The translations under genes were made by a program, and so were the position numbers. The notes beneath the pieces were generated by a model. The model had not been told where the DNA came from and searched no databases. It saw only the letters and a list, made by a program, of their open reading frames with translations. 64,000 bases of DNA from Mesostigma viride (Eukaryota; Streptophyta; Mesostigmatophyceae; Mesostigmatales; Mesostigmataceae). The stretch spans positions 128,501 through 192,500 of the forward strand of contig RPFO01000176.1 of the NCBI GenBank assembly GCA_009746045.1. Direction: 5' to 3'. Within the stretch, counting starts at the first letter, position 1. The number at the start of each line of letters is the position of its first letter. Shown one piece after another: positions 24,850-35,249 of this stretch.

Positions 24850-24985
24850 AATGTAATCTGAATATGTGATACAAATCTGAGCGCAAATCTGGGCGCAGCG
24901 GGTGCCGAATCAGAACGTAATAGAATGCCTCCGAGTGGATTCGAACCCGTGCCCCAGAGAGTCGTAGGTCTTATATAGTTAGTCC
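24850..24985 (-). repeat. tRNA-derived (SINE-like) repeat
   Basis: On the minus strand a GGGTTCGAATCC box-B motif is followed by ACTCGGAGG, which can pair with an upstream CCTCCGG like an acceptor stem, but the T stem is mismatched. The flank TGTAATCTGAATATGTGATACAAATCTG recurs at about 48925-48955 with a similar box-B region. Best read as a SINE or tRNA pseudogene family, not a working tRNA. Confidence 0.5.
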
Positions 24986-25430
24986 GGAGGAGCCCATTTT
25001 CGGAAGAACCAAAGGTTCGAAGAAAAGGCCAAGCCAATTTATTTGGAGAGGTGCGTGAAGAGCGGATGCGCTGAGACGATTTCCATTGGCGTCTACTAAT
25101 TGGACGACGGATCTTGGCGCAAAACTCCTGACTCTGCGGCCAAGATGGTACGACAAAAACAGATTGAAGGATTTCGGGGAAAGCGCATTTCAAACTGTAA
25201 CCCATCCATCCACCGACTTTGTTCTATTTCGCAAGCATAACTCCTGGCGCTTGCGTTGAGCGTGCGGTGAACTGGTGCTCGCCTGACTCAGGAGTTTTGC
25301 GCCAAGATCCATCGTCCAAGTAGTAGACGCCTTTGGAAATCGTTGAGGTGCGCCCGCACTTCACGTACCTCTCCAATAATTGGCTTCGCTCTTTCTTCAA
25401 ACCTTGGTTCTTCCGAAAATGGGCTCCGCC
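24986..25430. mobile_element. FB1: fold-back element with about 150-bp arms
   Basis: The left arm begins GGAGGAGCCCATTTTCGGAA and runs to about 25136. The right arm (about 25283-25430) is its complement ending TTCCGAAAATGGGCTCCGCC. Conserved inner pieces include GATCTTGGCGCAAAACTCCT. The terminus is shared with FB2 at 29217-30008. Confidence 0.7.
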
Positions 25431-25505
25431 GAAGACCGCGTTAACGTGTAAGTTAGCACGTTACTTGATATATATATTGGCAGCCAAGTAGGGAGGCTGA
25501 GCCTG

Positions 25506-25905
25506 CTAATAGGAATGCAAATCTGATGCTCCTCTCAAGTCATCCTCCCCAGCACGCGTGGGCAGATCGCACATCACGCCAAGGTGTGGTAAAAATGCGG
25601 GCATAGGATCTGCTAGTGGCATGTTGCCACGTCGATTGTTCACAAACAGCTGTACAAGGCTGTCGGGCTTTCTGAACCCAAAAGTGCCATTCACCACAGG
25701 CGGCTCCTCGAAAAAATCCAGCCAAGATCCCCCGCTCCACGCACACCTTGCAAACATGGGCGAACTCCTCCATGCTACAGCCCCACGAGATCCGCATCGA
25801 CTTCTGCAAGATATGCTCTTCCGGCTGAAATATAGGCCCAGCGTTCGCACCATAATTACTAGTCCCTTCGCACCATGACTAGTGCAAATAAACCGATATA
25901 TCCCT
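25506..25905 (-). pseudogene. DIRS reverse-transcriptase fragment
   Basis: On the minus strand the translation (with frame breaks) contains SCGSRGAVAWRSSPMFARC..., FEEPPVVNGTFGF.KPDS, then NNRRGNMPLADPMPAFLPHL and ...LPTRAGEDDLRGASDL. This matches the N-terminal reverse-transcriptase region of the DIRS copy at 45690-46010 (FYEEPPMVNSIIGVGKPDA, DKRRGNMPLPDPMSAFLPHL). Only about 400 bp survives. The segment is not part of the LRR gene. Confidence 0.75.
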
Positions 25906-25997
25906 CGAAGCACGCCGACAAGGTATTGCTGTCAACGTTTGCATCGAGTGGACAGTCTGGCCTGATCACAGTTTTCACCAGCAAGAAACCTGCCGAC

Positions 25998-26222
25998 ACC
26001 TATCAAAAGCAAGCACACACGACAAGGCAAGCAAGCGCACACGGCAAGTCAAAGCAAGCTCACACGACAAGTCAAGCAAGCGCACATGACAAGGCAAGCA
26101 AGCGCACACGACAAGGTAAACAAGCTCACACGACAAGGTAAACAAGTGCACGCGGCAAGGCAAACAAGTGCACACGGCAAGGCAAGCAAGAGCAGACGAC
26201 AAGGCAAGCAAGCGCACACAAA
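25998..26222. repeat. Minisatellite, about 22-bp unit, ten copies
   Basis: Imperfect repeats of GCACACGACAAGGCAAGCAA with CGGCAAGT and TAAACAAG variants. All frames stay open for about 240 bp, giving spurious Lys/Gln/Ala- or Leu/Cys-rich products. Confidence 0.9.
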
Positions 26223-26251
26223 TGCGCTAGGTACAGAAGGTAGATTGTAAA

Positions 26252-26830
26252 ATCCAATCATTGCTTTAGCCCATTGGAGTGAGGGGCTGCCAGAAAGAAA
26301 CAGTTTTTTTACATATGAGTGATAAGCCCCCGTCAAGGCCGTAGCCAATCTGAGAATCTACATAGTCTAGCTAGGCCACCCGACAGCTAGGGGGCTAGGA
26401 CATCACATCACCAGGGCACTTCACCTGGGCCAGTCACGAGGACCTGGACTTGTAACACCCCTCAAGGAGCTAGGGAGGGCGGGTTGGAGCTGCACAGAGG
26501 CCTGGTTGTGGTGCTGCCACAACCCTTAGTAGCCGGACCACACTGGGGTGGCGCGCGCCAGCCCACTGACCAAAAGGCCAGTGGTACCGTGGCGTGCGCC
26601 ATCCCACTGACCAAAGGGCCAGTGGGGCCGTGGCGCGCGCCATCCCACTGACCAAAGGGCCAGTGGGGCCGTGGCGCGCGCCAGCCCACGGGCCAAAAGC
26701 TCAGTGGCACCGCGCCAGCCCCGGTCCACACTACCCCCCCTCTCACTTCTAGTCGGGCTGTCTACTGCGGCCGCCCCTCCCCCTTTGAGACTTCCGCAAG
26801 TCATAGATAATACGAGCGTGAGCTCACAAA
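26252..26830 (-). mobile_element. Z-prime family, solo A-B copy
   Basis: On + it reads core ATCC, a B segment (from AATCATTGCTTTAG to about 26460), a short GGAGGGCGGG spacer, and an A segment ending GAGCGTGAGCTCACAAA. This is a diverged, single B-A unit of the element at 55480-57488, lacking the internal region. An embedded 41-bp tandem repeat (CCATCCCACTGACCAAAGGG unit, about 3.5 copies) lies at 26556-26700. Confidence 0.6.
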
Positions 26831-27259
26831 GTACTGTGAATGTTTCTGCACCAAAGAATTAGCGCATGTGCCATCCCCTGAAACTCACACTATGCACTAG
26901 GGTGCATTACATACAATGTAACTCTAGGTTGACATCAGGCGTGACCATGGCTGGGATGAGCTACTCATGAAGACTCTGCACCCCTGTCTTTGTCAAGAAC
27001 ATCTAAATGTTATTTAGCATCCTGGCTAAACGCTGCAGGCAAAGTACTATGTAAACGTGTTGTTTAAGCAACCAATGTGCTGCCCACATGCTGCTATCAA
27101 AGGCAGGCAGTATGCTGTGCATAGGGCGTCTGTTACTCTTTAGGTTGTATGTTATAGTTTTGACGATGCCTGTAAAATACGGCTGAGCTCTATCTAACAC
27201 GTGCCCCCTTTACATGTTTATATTTGCGATGTTCATGCTGGTCCTGGCATTTTGCACAG

Positions 27260-27331
27260 AGTTCTAGGCAACAACAAGCTGGATGGCACTATCCCATCAG
27301 AGCTGGGATCGCTGAACGACCTTAACCTGTT
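27260..27331 (+). CDS. LRR exon 7 (72 bp), divergent
   Basis: Acceptor TTTGCACAG precedes 27260 and donor GTAAGTTC follows 27331, unlike the GTAAGCCTCC of the duplicated exons. It encodes VLGN, NKLDGTIPSELGSL, NDLNL plus a split Leu. The flanking introns are not copies of the X, Y or tandem units. This looks like an older, unamplified exon, probably the last LRR before the cap. Confidence 0.85.
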
Positions 27332-28586
27332 GTAAGTTCATGATTTGTTCCATCTTGATGCATGTACATGGATAAAATTTTCTTTCAAAATATAGAGGTA
27401 GGAGAGAGACCGCCGCAGGCGGCTGGGACAGCCGCCTGCTTCATATCCTGCCGGCCACGCGGATGGCAGGCGTTAGACGAGTCATAAAGTAAAGTGGGGA
27501 AATTGTAGGCTCACTGCCCGTGGTCAGTCTGCGCGCCACTATTTTCGCCGGGCAGAAGGGGCCTGCTCGCCGGAGCACCTGGCTCGCCTTCCGCTCTCTC
27601 CAAGCCGCCAGCACGCCCCGACCCACAGCACCCGCTGCCATTGGCGCACCCTTCTCCACCTCTGGTTTCCTTTGACCCCACTCTGTCTGAAAATTGCCCT
27701 CCTGTCTGCCCCTCGTGCACCCCACTACGGAGAAGAAATCCCCGGCGGACACTATACTCGAGGGCAAAAGTAGCGCTTCGTTCAGGGATCTTCGCCTCGC
27801 GCTGTCCTTTCGCAGGGCCCTCTGCCAAAAAACGCCTTTCCTAAAAACTCCCTCCCTTTTTCATGACTTCTGAGATTAAAGTCACTACGGGCACCCCAGC
27901 GCCATTGGGGAGCACCCCAGGACCAGCGCTACAACGCTTCACCAGTATTTTGAAAAACAGCGGGTCCCCTCCCCGTAAATAGGGGGGCCGGCAGCGTCAA
28001 CTTACACTGGGCGCAACTACCACAAGGGCCGCGAAGCGGTCCCCATAGCGGCCAGCCCAGTGAGCCCACCCCTTCTCACATTGAAAAGTTGCAAGCTGCA
28101 AAGAGGCCTCCCTACGTTCACCACACCACTCCAGTACATGTGCATTTGCACGACAGATCACATGGCATCAGGCGCCGCGCCCCCGTCAAAAGGGCGGGCA
28201 CGGTTGACAGTAGGCACTAGTACCCTCACAACGCCGGTCCCCTTCTACTCTAGTCCTGTGTCTACTCTCGTCCCTTCTACTCTAGTCCCGTGGTGTAGGT
28301 GACGTACGGTAGAGCTACGCTACAGGCGGCAGATCGGCCCCCTTTGAGCCCGCCACAACATAACTATAAAATGAGCAGATAGCTCAGAAAATGCAAGGAA
28401 TATGTAGCATCGCATCTGTGTATGGGGGTTGTTGCGCTCAAAGCGACCACCAGTTCCTTTCATACTGCTATGATGAGCTGATGCGCATTGGCAATGTGTG
28501 TTTGCATTCCGACATGGCCACTTAGATCCCCAGGCCCCAGATCCTCCCCTCGCCGGGCTGCCTGTGTTCTGTGCCTTTTTCTGCAG
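27332..28586. other. Intron between last LRR and C-cap exon
   Basis: 27390-27690 is a diverged relative of the X-block segment around 5760-5830 and 6690-6740 (GCATGCCCCGACCCACAGCA versus GCACGCCCCGACCCACAGCA). 28084-28400 is a diverged W-family A segment (GCAAGCTGCAAAGAGG to AACTATAAAATGAGCAG). No gene is seen. Confidence 0.6.
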
Positions 28587-28696
28587 GGATGTGGCCTACA
28601 ACCCATGGATTTGTGGACCAGACCCTGCTGTCCCGGAGTCAGATCAACAGCCGCCAATCGTGGAAAGGACCGGCACATTTGGACTTATTTGCCCTG
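28587..28696 (+). CDS. LRR C-terminal cap exon (110 bp)
   Basis: Acceptor CTTTTTCTGCAG precedes 28587 and donor GTAAGTTG follows 28696. The frame continues from the LRR exons (one base completes the split codon). It reads DVAYNPWICGPDPAVPES, then DQQPPIVERTGTFGLICP and one base of the next codon. NPWICG followed about 25 residues later by a second Cys is the usual end of a plant LRR domain. The exon changes the reading phase from 2 to 1, so an ordinary LRR exon cannot follow it. Confidence 0.75.
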
Positions 28697-29313
28697 GTAA
28701 GTTGACGACTTGCACACTGATGTTACTGTGGAATGTGCCAGAAATATCAGGTCTCCCTTTGGCAAGGTTGGACAGCTGCGAGATATTTGCAACCTTGGCC
28801 TCGGATACGCATACCAAGGGAATGTTACAAGGAGGCCCCCGCTTCGTGTCGTTGGCCACTTACAAGAAAGCGGTTCTTATCAACTTTGCATGTAGTAGTA
28901 TTGCATCTGTAGTTCAAATAGACCATGCCATGCGCTGTTGCAATATTGGTGTTGAAAATTGGGAAGGCATGGTTGGGCCACTCGAGAGGCCTTTTTCAGG
29001 CACGATGCTCACAACATCAGTCCACAGGCAGTTTGTCAATGTGCAGGACTGATAAGGGTTTTTGTGTACTAATAGGAACTTAGACTGGGGCTTGCTTATT
29101 CCACAAGGGGGGCGTCTGCAAAAGTCTATGCTTAGGTGTGCCTGGTGTGATAAGTTTCCTACTCCTCTGTGCTTGTCCCCCGATCGTACTCTACGTAGTG
29201 CTTTGCAACATTATCAGGCGGAGCCAATTTTCGGAAGAACCGTTAGGTTTGCCATTCTGGCGAAGCTTAAAAGGCCGTACACGTGAGAAAATACATAGGA
29301 ATAGGGGATAAAA

Positions 29314-29832
29314 TCCCTCCCTCCCTCCCTCCCTCCCTCCCTCCCTCCCTCCCTCCCTCCCTCCCTCCCTCCCTCCCTCCCTCCCTCCCTCCCTCCCTCC
29401 CTCCCTCCCTCCCTCCCTCCCTCCCTCCCTCCCTCCCTCCTCCCTCCCTCCCTCCTCTCCTCCCTCCCTCCCTCCCTCCCTCCCTCCCTCCCTCCTCCCT
29501 CCCTCCCTCCCTCCCTCCCTCCCTCCCTCCTCCCTCCCTCCCTCCCTCCCTCCCTCCCTCCCTCCCTCCCTCCCTCCCTCCCTCCCTCCCTCCCTCCCTC
29601 CTCCCTCCCTCCCTCCCTCCCTCCCTCCCTCCCTCCCTCCCTCCCTCCCTCCCTCCCTCCCTCCTCCCTCCCTCCCTCCCTCCCTCCCTCCCTCCCTCCC
29701 TCCCTCCCTCCCTCCCTCCCTCCCTCCCTCCCTCCCTCCCTCCTCCCTCCCTCCCTCCCTCCCTCCCTCCCTCCCTCCCTCCCTCCCTCCCTCCCTCCCT
29801 CCCTCCCTCCTCCCTCCCTCCCTCCCTCCCTC
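29314..29832. repeat. (CCCT)n microsatellite, about 519 bp
   Basis: CCCT units with about ten one-base slips (CCT units near 29439, 29454, 29492, 29530, 29601, 29662, 29742, 29810). It passes directly into CCAT units. Open frames across it are artefacts. Confidence 0.97.
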
Positions 29833-29946
29833 CATCCATCCATCCATCCATCCATCCATCCATCCATCCATCCATCCATCCATCCATCCATCCATCCATC
29901 CATCCATCCATCCATCCATCCATCCATCCATCCATCCATCCATCCA
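29833..29946. repeat. (CCAT)n microsatellite, about 114 bp
   Basis: Pure CCAT units directly continuing the CCCT array, suggesting a point mutation that then spread by slippage. Confidence 0.97.
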
Positions 29947-30061
29947 CCGAATTTGTCACGAATTTGCAAGCATACAAGGGTGAGGTTCTTCCGAAAATTG
30001 GCTCCGCCGTATAGTTTCAACTGGCAAGTTGCAAACACGCACATTACTTGATGATATCTAC

Positions 30062-30795
30062 AATTGGTTTTCTCTGAATATAGTTTATTTACGCATGTGG
30101 GAAAGATAGGGCAGCTATGCCTTTGCCTACATGTGGATATGGTTTGACTAATCCAATTTATGAAGGGTTCGAAACTTGCCTAATCTTCTTTGGAGGAACC
30201 AGTTGTTTATAAGGGTCGGTGGCTTTTGTTAATGGGTCCGAAAAAAAATAGTAGATTTCATACAACTTCCTGGTGGAGATTTGTAATTCTTTGTTTACTG
30301 AGCACCAGCTAATATGCTAGGGACCCATGGGTCGGCTGTTTGCCTAGCGAATCCGAATGACGGAGTGTTTTTAGTAAGTCGTGATTGATGATTAGATATG
30401 AGACTCGGGCCGACCCAACAGGTTGATGGGCGAGATTGGTAGCTGTCAGTTTTAAGGATTTTTTGTACTAGTACTGGTACGGCTAGCGTAGTGCCCTGGG
30501 GGTATCTGACTACGCTACTTTTAGTGGCGCTTTCAGCATTTATCAGGCCGGTGCGCGTTGCATGCTGGTTTATGATGATGTCAGCCTTTGTGTCAGCGGA
30601 CCATGCCTGAAGCAAGCTATGCAGGTAATGACCCGCAGTTGTTTTTCTTTCCCTCCCTCCCACCCTGGAGGCTTCTTGCTTCCGCGTGCGGACTGAGAAA
30701 CCTTAAGACCACTGTAACTGCTGCAATTGCGGCAGGGCTCCACTTATTGTTTCAATAAAAAAAAATGCTGGTCTTCTTGGGAGCTTAATGATATT
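30062..30795 (+). mobile_element. Z3: solo A-B copy of the Z family
   Basis: A segment 30062-30645 (GGTTTTCTCTGAATATAG..., ...GACCCGCAGTTGTTTTTC) resembles 15687-16290. A pyrimidine spacer TTTCCCTCCCTCCCACC follows, then B segment 30668-30795 (GGCTTCTTGCTTCCGCGTGC ... CTTCTTGGGAGCTTAATG). No internal region and no second A or B. Confidence 0.65.
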
Positions 30796-32702
30796 ATTGT
30801 ACTTTTTGTGTCAGGCTGGGCTTGAAAACGTGAGACGCTTACCATTTCTCACATACAGGAAGTCAAAGAGCCGTCACCCGGGCGGCTGCCACATTATGAA
30901 CCCCTACCAAAATCTAGAACGGGCAGGGGGCTGCAGCGAATGAAGGCCAAAGCATGCCTTTGGCGGCAGCATACCATCATGGTCATTTGTGTAAGACGCA
31001 CGACCAGGAGACTCCCCTCAAAAGAGGGATCTAATTAGGGTCTCCGTTTTTTACTGCTGTTACTAGCTCTCTGGGCAAAAATCCATGCCCAAGTCTACTA
31101 GAATTCTTCTAAGGTTGGCTTCTTACTTCTCACATGGGAAACCACTACATGTAGCCAAGTGAGTTCTAATCCCAGTTACCTAACCTTGTTACGTTTTATG
31201 CTGCGTGCCACATGGACTGCCTTATTGACCATTTTCCAACTTGCCACTCAGTCATGGGTTTCAGTCTACTCATAGTTTGCAATGTGTGGTAAATTTCCTT
31301 AACAGTGATCGGGCTCGTACGAAATCATGTAGATAGATGCTTGCTCCGAGTAGCTTGGAGGTATGTTGGCATGTGCATGTGCACCTCACATCACACTTTT
31401 GTGGCCTGGGAAGGTCCACCTTACATTATGCATTCTGCTAGCAATGGTCACCACTCAGACAATCACATGCACCAAGGTTTTCTTGCACACTGTTTGTGCT
31501 ATTCATGGTCGATTTGCCTGCAAATACGGAACATGATGCGCCATAGGTTGGGACTTTTATTGTGGTTACTCTTTTGTTTATTGTGAGAAAAGTAGCAAAA
31601 AATGGTGACGAATGCTGGCGTTTATCACCATTCTGGCCCCCTTAATCAGATGAGATTTTGCACATGGAGTGCCGTGACCATGTGTGTGTGTGTCGCAGAT
31701 GCTTGCATGATGGCAACAAGTTTTGTTTGCAACATGACATAAATTGGTTTTATTACTTGCCTACTTATTTTGACATTGCTGGCAAATGCCGTTAAAATTT
31801 TGCTAGCGTCATTCAGGGCCAGGGTGGAGGTCTGAACAACCATAGCTCATTGTGACTGCAAAGTCACAGCTTAATCGGGTATCATTGGCTCCACCCTTGC
31901 AGATGCAAAGGTTGTAAATGACTTATTTCGGCCTAGGATCTGGAGTTAATTTAGGCAGGTAATACCATGTAAACTTGACATTTTGCTCAACATCTCCACT
32001 GTCAGCCGGACATATCCTGGTGAGTAGTGGAACCCAATCCCAGGTCAATCTGACCATAAGATTGCCATCGGGCATAATTTAGATTTAATATGCCATTTCG
32101 ATGTGTTGTGTGGCCAACTGTCCCTCAACGGACCAGGTTGACACATCACATACGTAGGCTTGTACCAAGCCCACCTAGCCAGGGCGTTTTTCCCTCACAT
32201 GAACCACCCCTGGACGTGCGTGCCTCAGCCATTTCCCAGGGACCTTTTGAGGTAAGCTTAACAGGGGTATGTGCTATCGATCCTAAGGACAACGGGCTAG
32301 ACCGAAGTGCCTGGGGACCTTGGTTCATCATCCAACTGGGGGAAGATGATCCGCAAAGACTGCCAGCGGCGTAGGATGGTGTTCGCTACGACCTCAAGGT
32401 CAGCCAAGGCACTGCGTGTCATGCGGCATGCTTAACACAGCGATTTTGGCCCCCGCACTTGTACCACTTGATGGGTAGTTGGCTAGGAATTGCCATCCCA
32501 CCTCCACCTCACACATTTGCTTGCTGTAATTAACGTGATTTATTAAGATGCTTTACATCACTGCTTTATCTCACTTTTTATGTTATTTTTCTCCATCAAC
32601 TTGCACGTGAAGTAAGGCGTGTTCAGCCCTATCCGAAATTTCAAAGGTCCTCGCACATGCCGTCACGATCATTCTTGGGTGGGTCTGTGTGGTTGCTTCC
32701 AG
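30796..32702. other. Intron (or intergenic) sequence with no recognised feature
   Basis: No repeat copy of other parts of the window was recognised here. Short frames (for example 32090-32374) have no family features I recognise. If the C-cap and LRRNT exons belong to one gene this is intron; if not, it should contain the 3' end of one gene and the promoter of the next. Confidence 0.5.
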
Positions 32703-32878
32703 TTGCTAAGAACCTAACGAGCGATGTCCAGGCATTGCTGGCGCTGAAGGAGGCAATTACCAATGAGGGAACATATCTGGACAGCTGGACCGCTGAACGC
32801 GACCCTTGCACCGATGGATTTGTTGGCGTCCAGTGCAATTCTGGCAATACAAGAGTGGAGATTATCGACCTGAGCAGG
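32703..32878 (+). CDS. LRRNT-type N-terminal cap exon
   Basis: It encodes AKNLTSDVQALLALKEAI..., LDSWTAERDPCTDGFVGVQC and ...VEIIDLS. The pattern D.ALL.LK, SW...DPC, GV.C, V..IDLS is the plant LRRNT_2 domain that starts LRR ectodomains. The donor AG/GTAAGT at 32879 leaves phase 2, matching the next exon. Start choice: acceptor GGTTGCTTCCAG at 32702 gives phase 1, exactly what the C-cap exon at 28696 provides. Alternatively ATG 32657 in the same frame gives a short, moderately hydrophobic leader (FLGGSVWLLPVA) that could be a weak signal peptide. Confidence 0.8.
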
Positions 32879-34555
32879 TAAGTATAATGGCACTCTGAAC
32901 CTTATGTTACTCAGTGTGCAGTGAGATGCAAGAACAGTCACTGCCTCTAGCTTGACACAGGTGGATATCTTGATTCCAATGCCACCACAGCCTGACATGG
33001 ATGACTTGTACAGAGTCTGGCCCCTGTTTTACTTTCTCGGTCCTCTGGCCATGGCTCAATATCTAGTATGTAAGATGGAAGGGTAGTCGCTATAGCTAGG
33101 TTATAGGGTTGGTGTAACTAGGGTGGACGTGAACTTTGAGGCCACTGCAGCCTGAAACGGAACTGCCGTGGGAAGTATTCAGCCAGTTTTCTGGCCAGGT
33201 GTCTGAGAGCTGCGCTGCATACAATATCGCCACTGTCTAGGTTTCTTTTGAATGGCGTAGTGATTTCCTAGAACTGATATTTTTCTCCCACGCATTCTTT
33301 GACCTACTATGTATGAGCCCGGGCATTGCTACGTATGATGGGGGTAAATGGGACGCCAATTTGCGTCATTTGTCCAGGCACAAAAAGTGCTTTGCGAAAA
33401 ATGCCATCCAGGCCAAGGCCGCGTCCCACGAAAGGAAACTAAAGCCAACCCATCTAGCTAAGGTCGGCCTTTTTTCTTTCCCTGCTCACCCTCTTTGTGT
33501 TTTTGTCAGTGGCTAAGTCTAGCCTTTTGACAAGCAATGAGGTTCCCATGAGCACCAACTTTTACTAATGTGCGCCACTGTCAATGTTTTGTTTACTAAC
33601 CGAACTCGGGCCTCTCTATGCCCTCCTCAAGGTTGCCCTTAAGCTTAAGTATAGTATATACCATGCATTTCCGCTCTTTGTAAAGGCATGATCCAGAGAT
33701 GGGCGATGCCTCTTTGTTTACTAGCCAATGCAAACTTGTCCATCCTTGTTGTTCTGTTGCTGGTACTTTGTGCCTGCAGCAAGCAATTTTCCGGGACTCT
33801 CCCACCTCAGCTGGGTGACTTGGCAGCCCTGACGAAAATGTAAGTGTCTCCTGCTGACTGCTGAGAAAGATAACCAATCTCCGTCCATGGTTTCTTTGGT
33901 TACCGGACATCCAACATTTGGTATTTTTATTGTCAAAGGTAAACAAACTTTCACTTTGCACCCACATCTAAGCACAGACTGTTGCACAGTTTTGTGCCGT
34001 GCGATGTCAGCATATGTATGCGCTGGAATTAGATTTAGGCTTCAGCATCATCCGCTAAAAGAACGGTCATCTGTGCGCATTGACGTTTGTGCAAGGTAGT
34101 ACTCTGATATCCTATGTACGTGGTTAACAGATGCAACAAATGTTTGGTGCCAACACCACCACAACATAACACCATATTCGTGAGCTAGCGCTTGTAATAT
34201 CTTGCGGAATCGTGTAGTTGGGTCAGGATAGGTACCGTAGTGGTCAAAATCACTTTGCGACTGCAATACAAGGTGAAAGTTTATATTTGCGAGGCAAAAC
34301 TGTTTCCACAGGGTATTTGCGACGCGGTACTTTCTTAGCATATACTATGAAATTTGTACGTACAAAAGTGCAGTAGCATTTAAACTAGTGTTTGCGAGTC
34401 GGAATAAAACATAGTAATAGAGTTTGCGATGTCGATTCACAAAGTATTTTTTGCCAAGTGATTTGACCACTACGGCACATGCGTCTTGTCTTAGAAAGAA
34501 CTTGCAAAAGATCTTGCAAAAGTTATGCTTTATGCTAGTAACCCCCGTGGGTTTA
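32879..34555. other. Introns around the exon at 33780
   Basis: Apart from the 60-bp exon nothing is recognised in 32879-33779 or 33840-34555. The sequence is not copied elsewhere in the window. Confidence 0.5.
33780..33839 (+). CDS. First LRR exon after LRRNT (60 bp)
   Basis: Acceptor TGTGCCTGCAG precedes 33780 and donor GTAAGTG follows 33839. Joined to the previous exon it reads IIDLSS, then KQFSGTLPPQLGDL, AALTK and a split codon beginning AT. The shorter length (20 codons) is because the first beta-strand residues come from the LRRNT exon. Flanking introns are unique, so it is probably an original exon. Confidence 0.85.
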
Positions 34556-35060
34556 GGGTGTGGAAACCTGCCCAAGCGGCCCGGTGCGTGGCGGGGCTAC
34601 TCGCATTGGTGTGGCTGTGCAAGGCTACACCGCACAACCCCATGGGTTGGGCCAGCTGGCGACCGGTTCAGGTCGCAAGTGCTTGCTCCGGGATTCGACC
34701 GCCGACAGGGAAGTCGAGGCCAACCTGAGGCGGGGCCAGTTGTTGGAGGAGACCAATATTCCGCGCTCCACCCTGCCCCGCCGTGGTGCGCGGTGGTGGT
34801 GTTCCTGGACTGCCCCCCCCCCCCGGGGCCTCACGGCCCGGCAGCGGCGGAACACTTGTTTCACAAGTGGGTCTCGGCCGTGGACGAGAGCGGGAGGGGG
34901 CGGAGCTTCCTCAGCAGAGAAAGCAGGGTCTTAGTAGACTTCACCAATCTTTCATGGTCCGTGGACGAGAGCGGGAGGGGGCGGAGCTTTCTCAGCAGAG
35001 AAAGCAGGGTCGTAGTAGACTTCACCAATCTTTCATGGTCCGCATGCGCCAGTGAAGGCC
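34556..35060 (+). pseudogene. DIRS RNase H / linker fragment with 81-bp in-frame duplication
   Basis: The frames here align to the DIRS RNase H tail at 47290-47610: HWCGCARLHRTTPW against HWVWVATDHNPADK, LRRGQLLEETNIPRSTLP against RDLTLLEGTVNLVSTLP, and GPHGPAAAEHLFHKWVSAVD against GPVDPADAEIIFCEWISSVY. A perfect-phase 81-bp tandem duplication (34880-34960 and 34961-35041) repeats the segment starting VDESGRGRSFLS. The relic ends at a stop near 35092. Confidence 0.6.
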
Positions 35061-35249
35061 GACCAGATGCTGTGTTGATGGGGCTGGTTATGTAGTCCCG
35101 TGCCGAAAGAACCGGTTCCCTTGCCTTATACCGGGCGGCGCTGGTGTTGGTGGCGTTCCAACAGCAGTTACAGCACTGTTCCTGTGTGTCAGTGAGGCTT
35201 TGAAGCTGATGGTGGGCGGCGTAACCGCACGCATGCCTTCCAGATCCTG

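Larger units (their letters stand above)
29217..30008. mobile_element. FB2: fold-back element enclosing a giant CCCT/CCAT array
   Basis: The 25-bp ends are perfect inverted repeats, starting GGCGGAGCCAATTTTCGGAA at 29217-29241 and complementary at 29984-30008. They are the same terminus as FB1. Nearly all the interior is simple repeat (29314-29946). Confidence 0.8.

Noticed and set aside
24930-25010. A functional tRNA gene on the minus strand
   Set aside because: Acceptor-like pairing exists, but the T stem has mismatches and no proper anticodon arm can be placed.
34424-35095. A host gene of 223 codons
   Set aside because: Its C-terminal two thirds align to the DIRS RNase H tail and contain a tandem duplication. 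The N-terminal part has no support.
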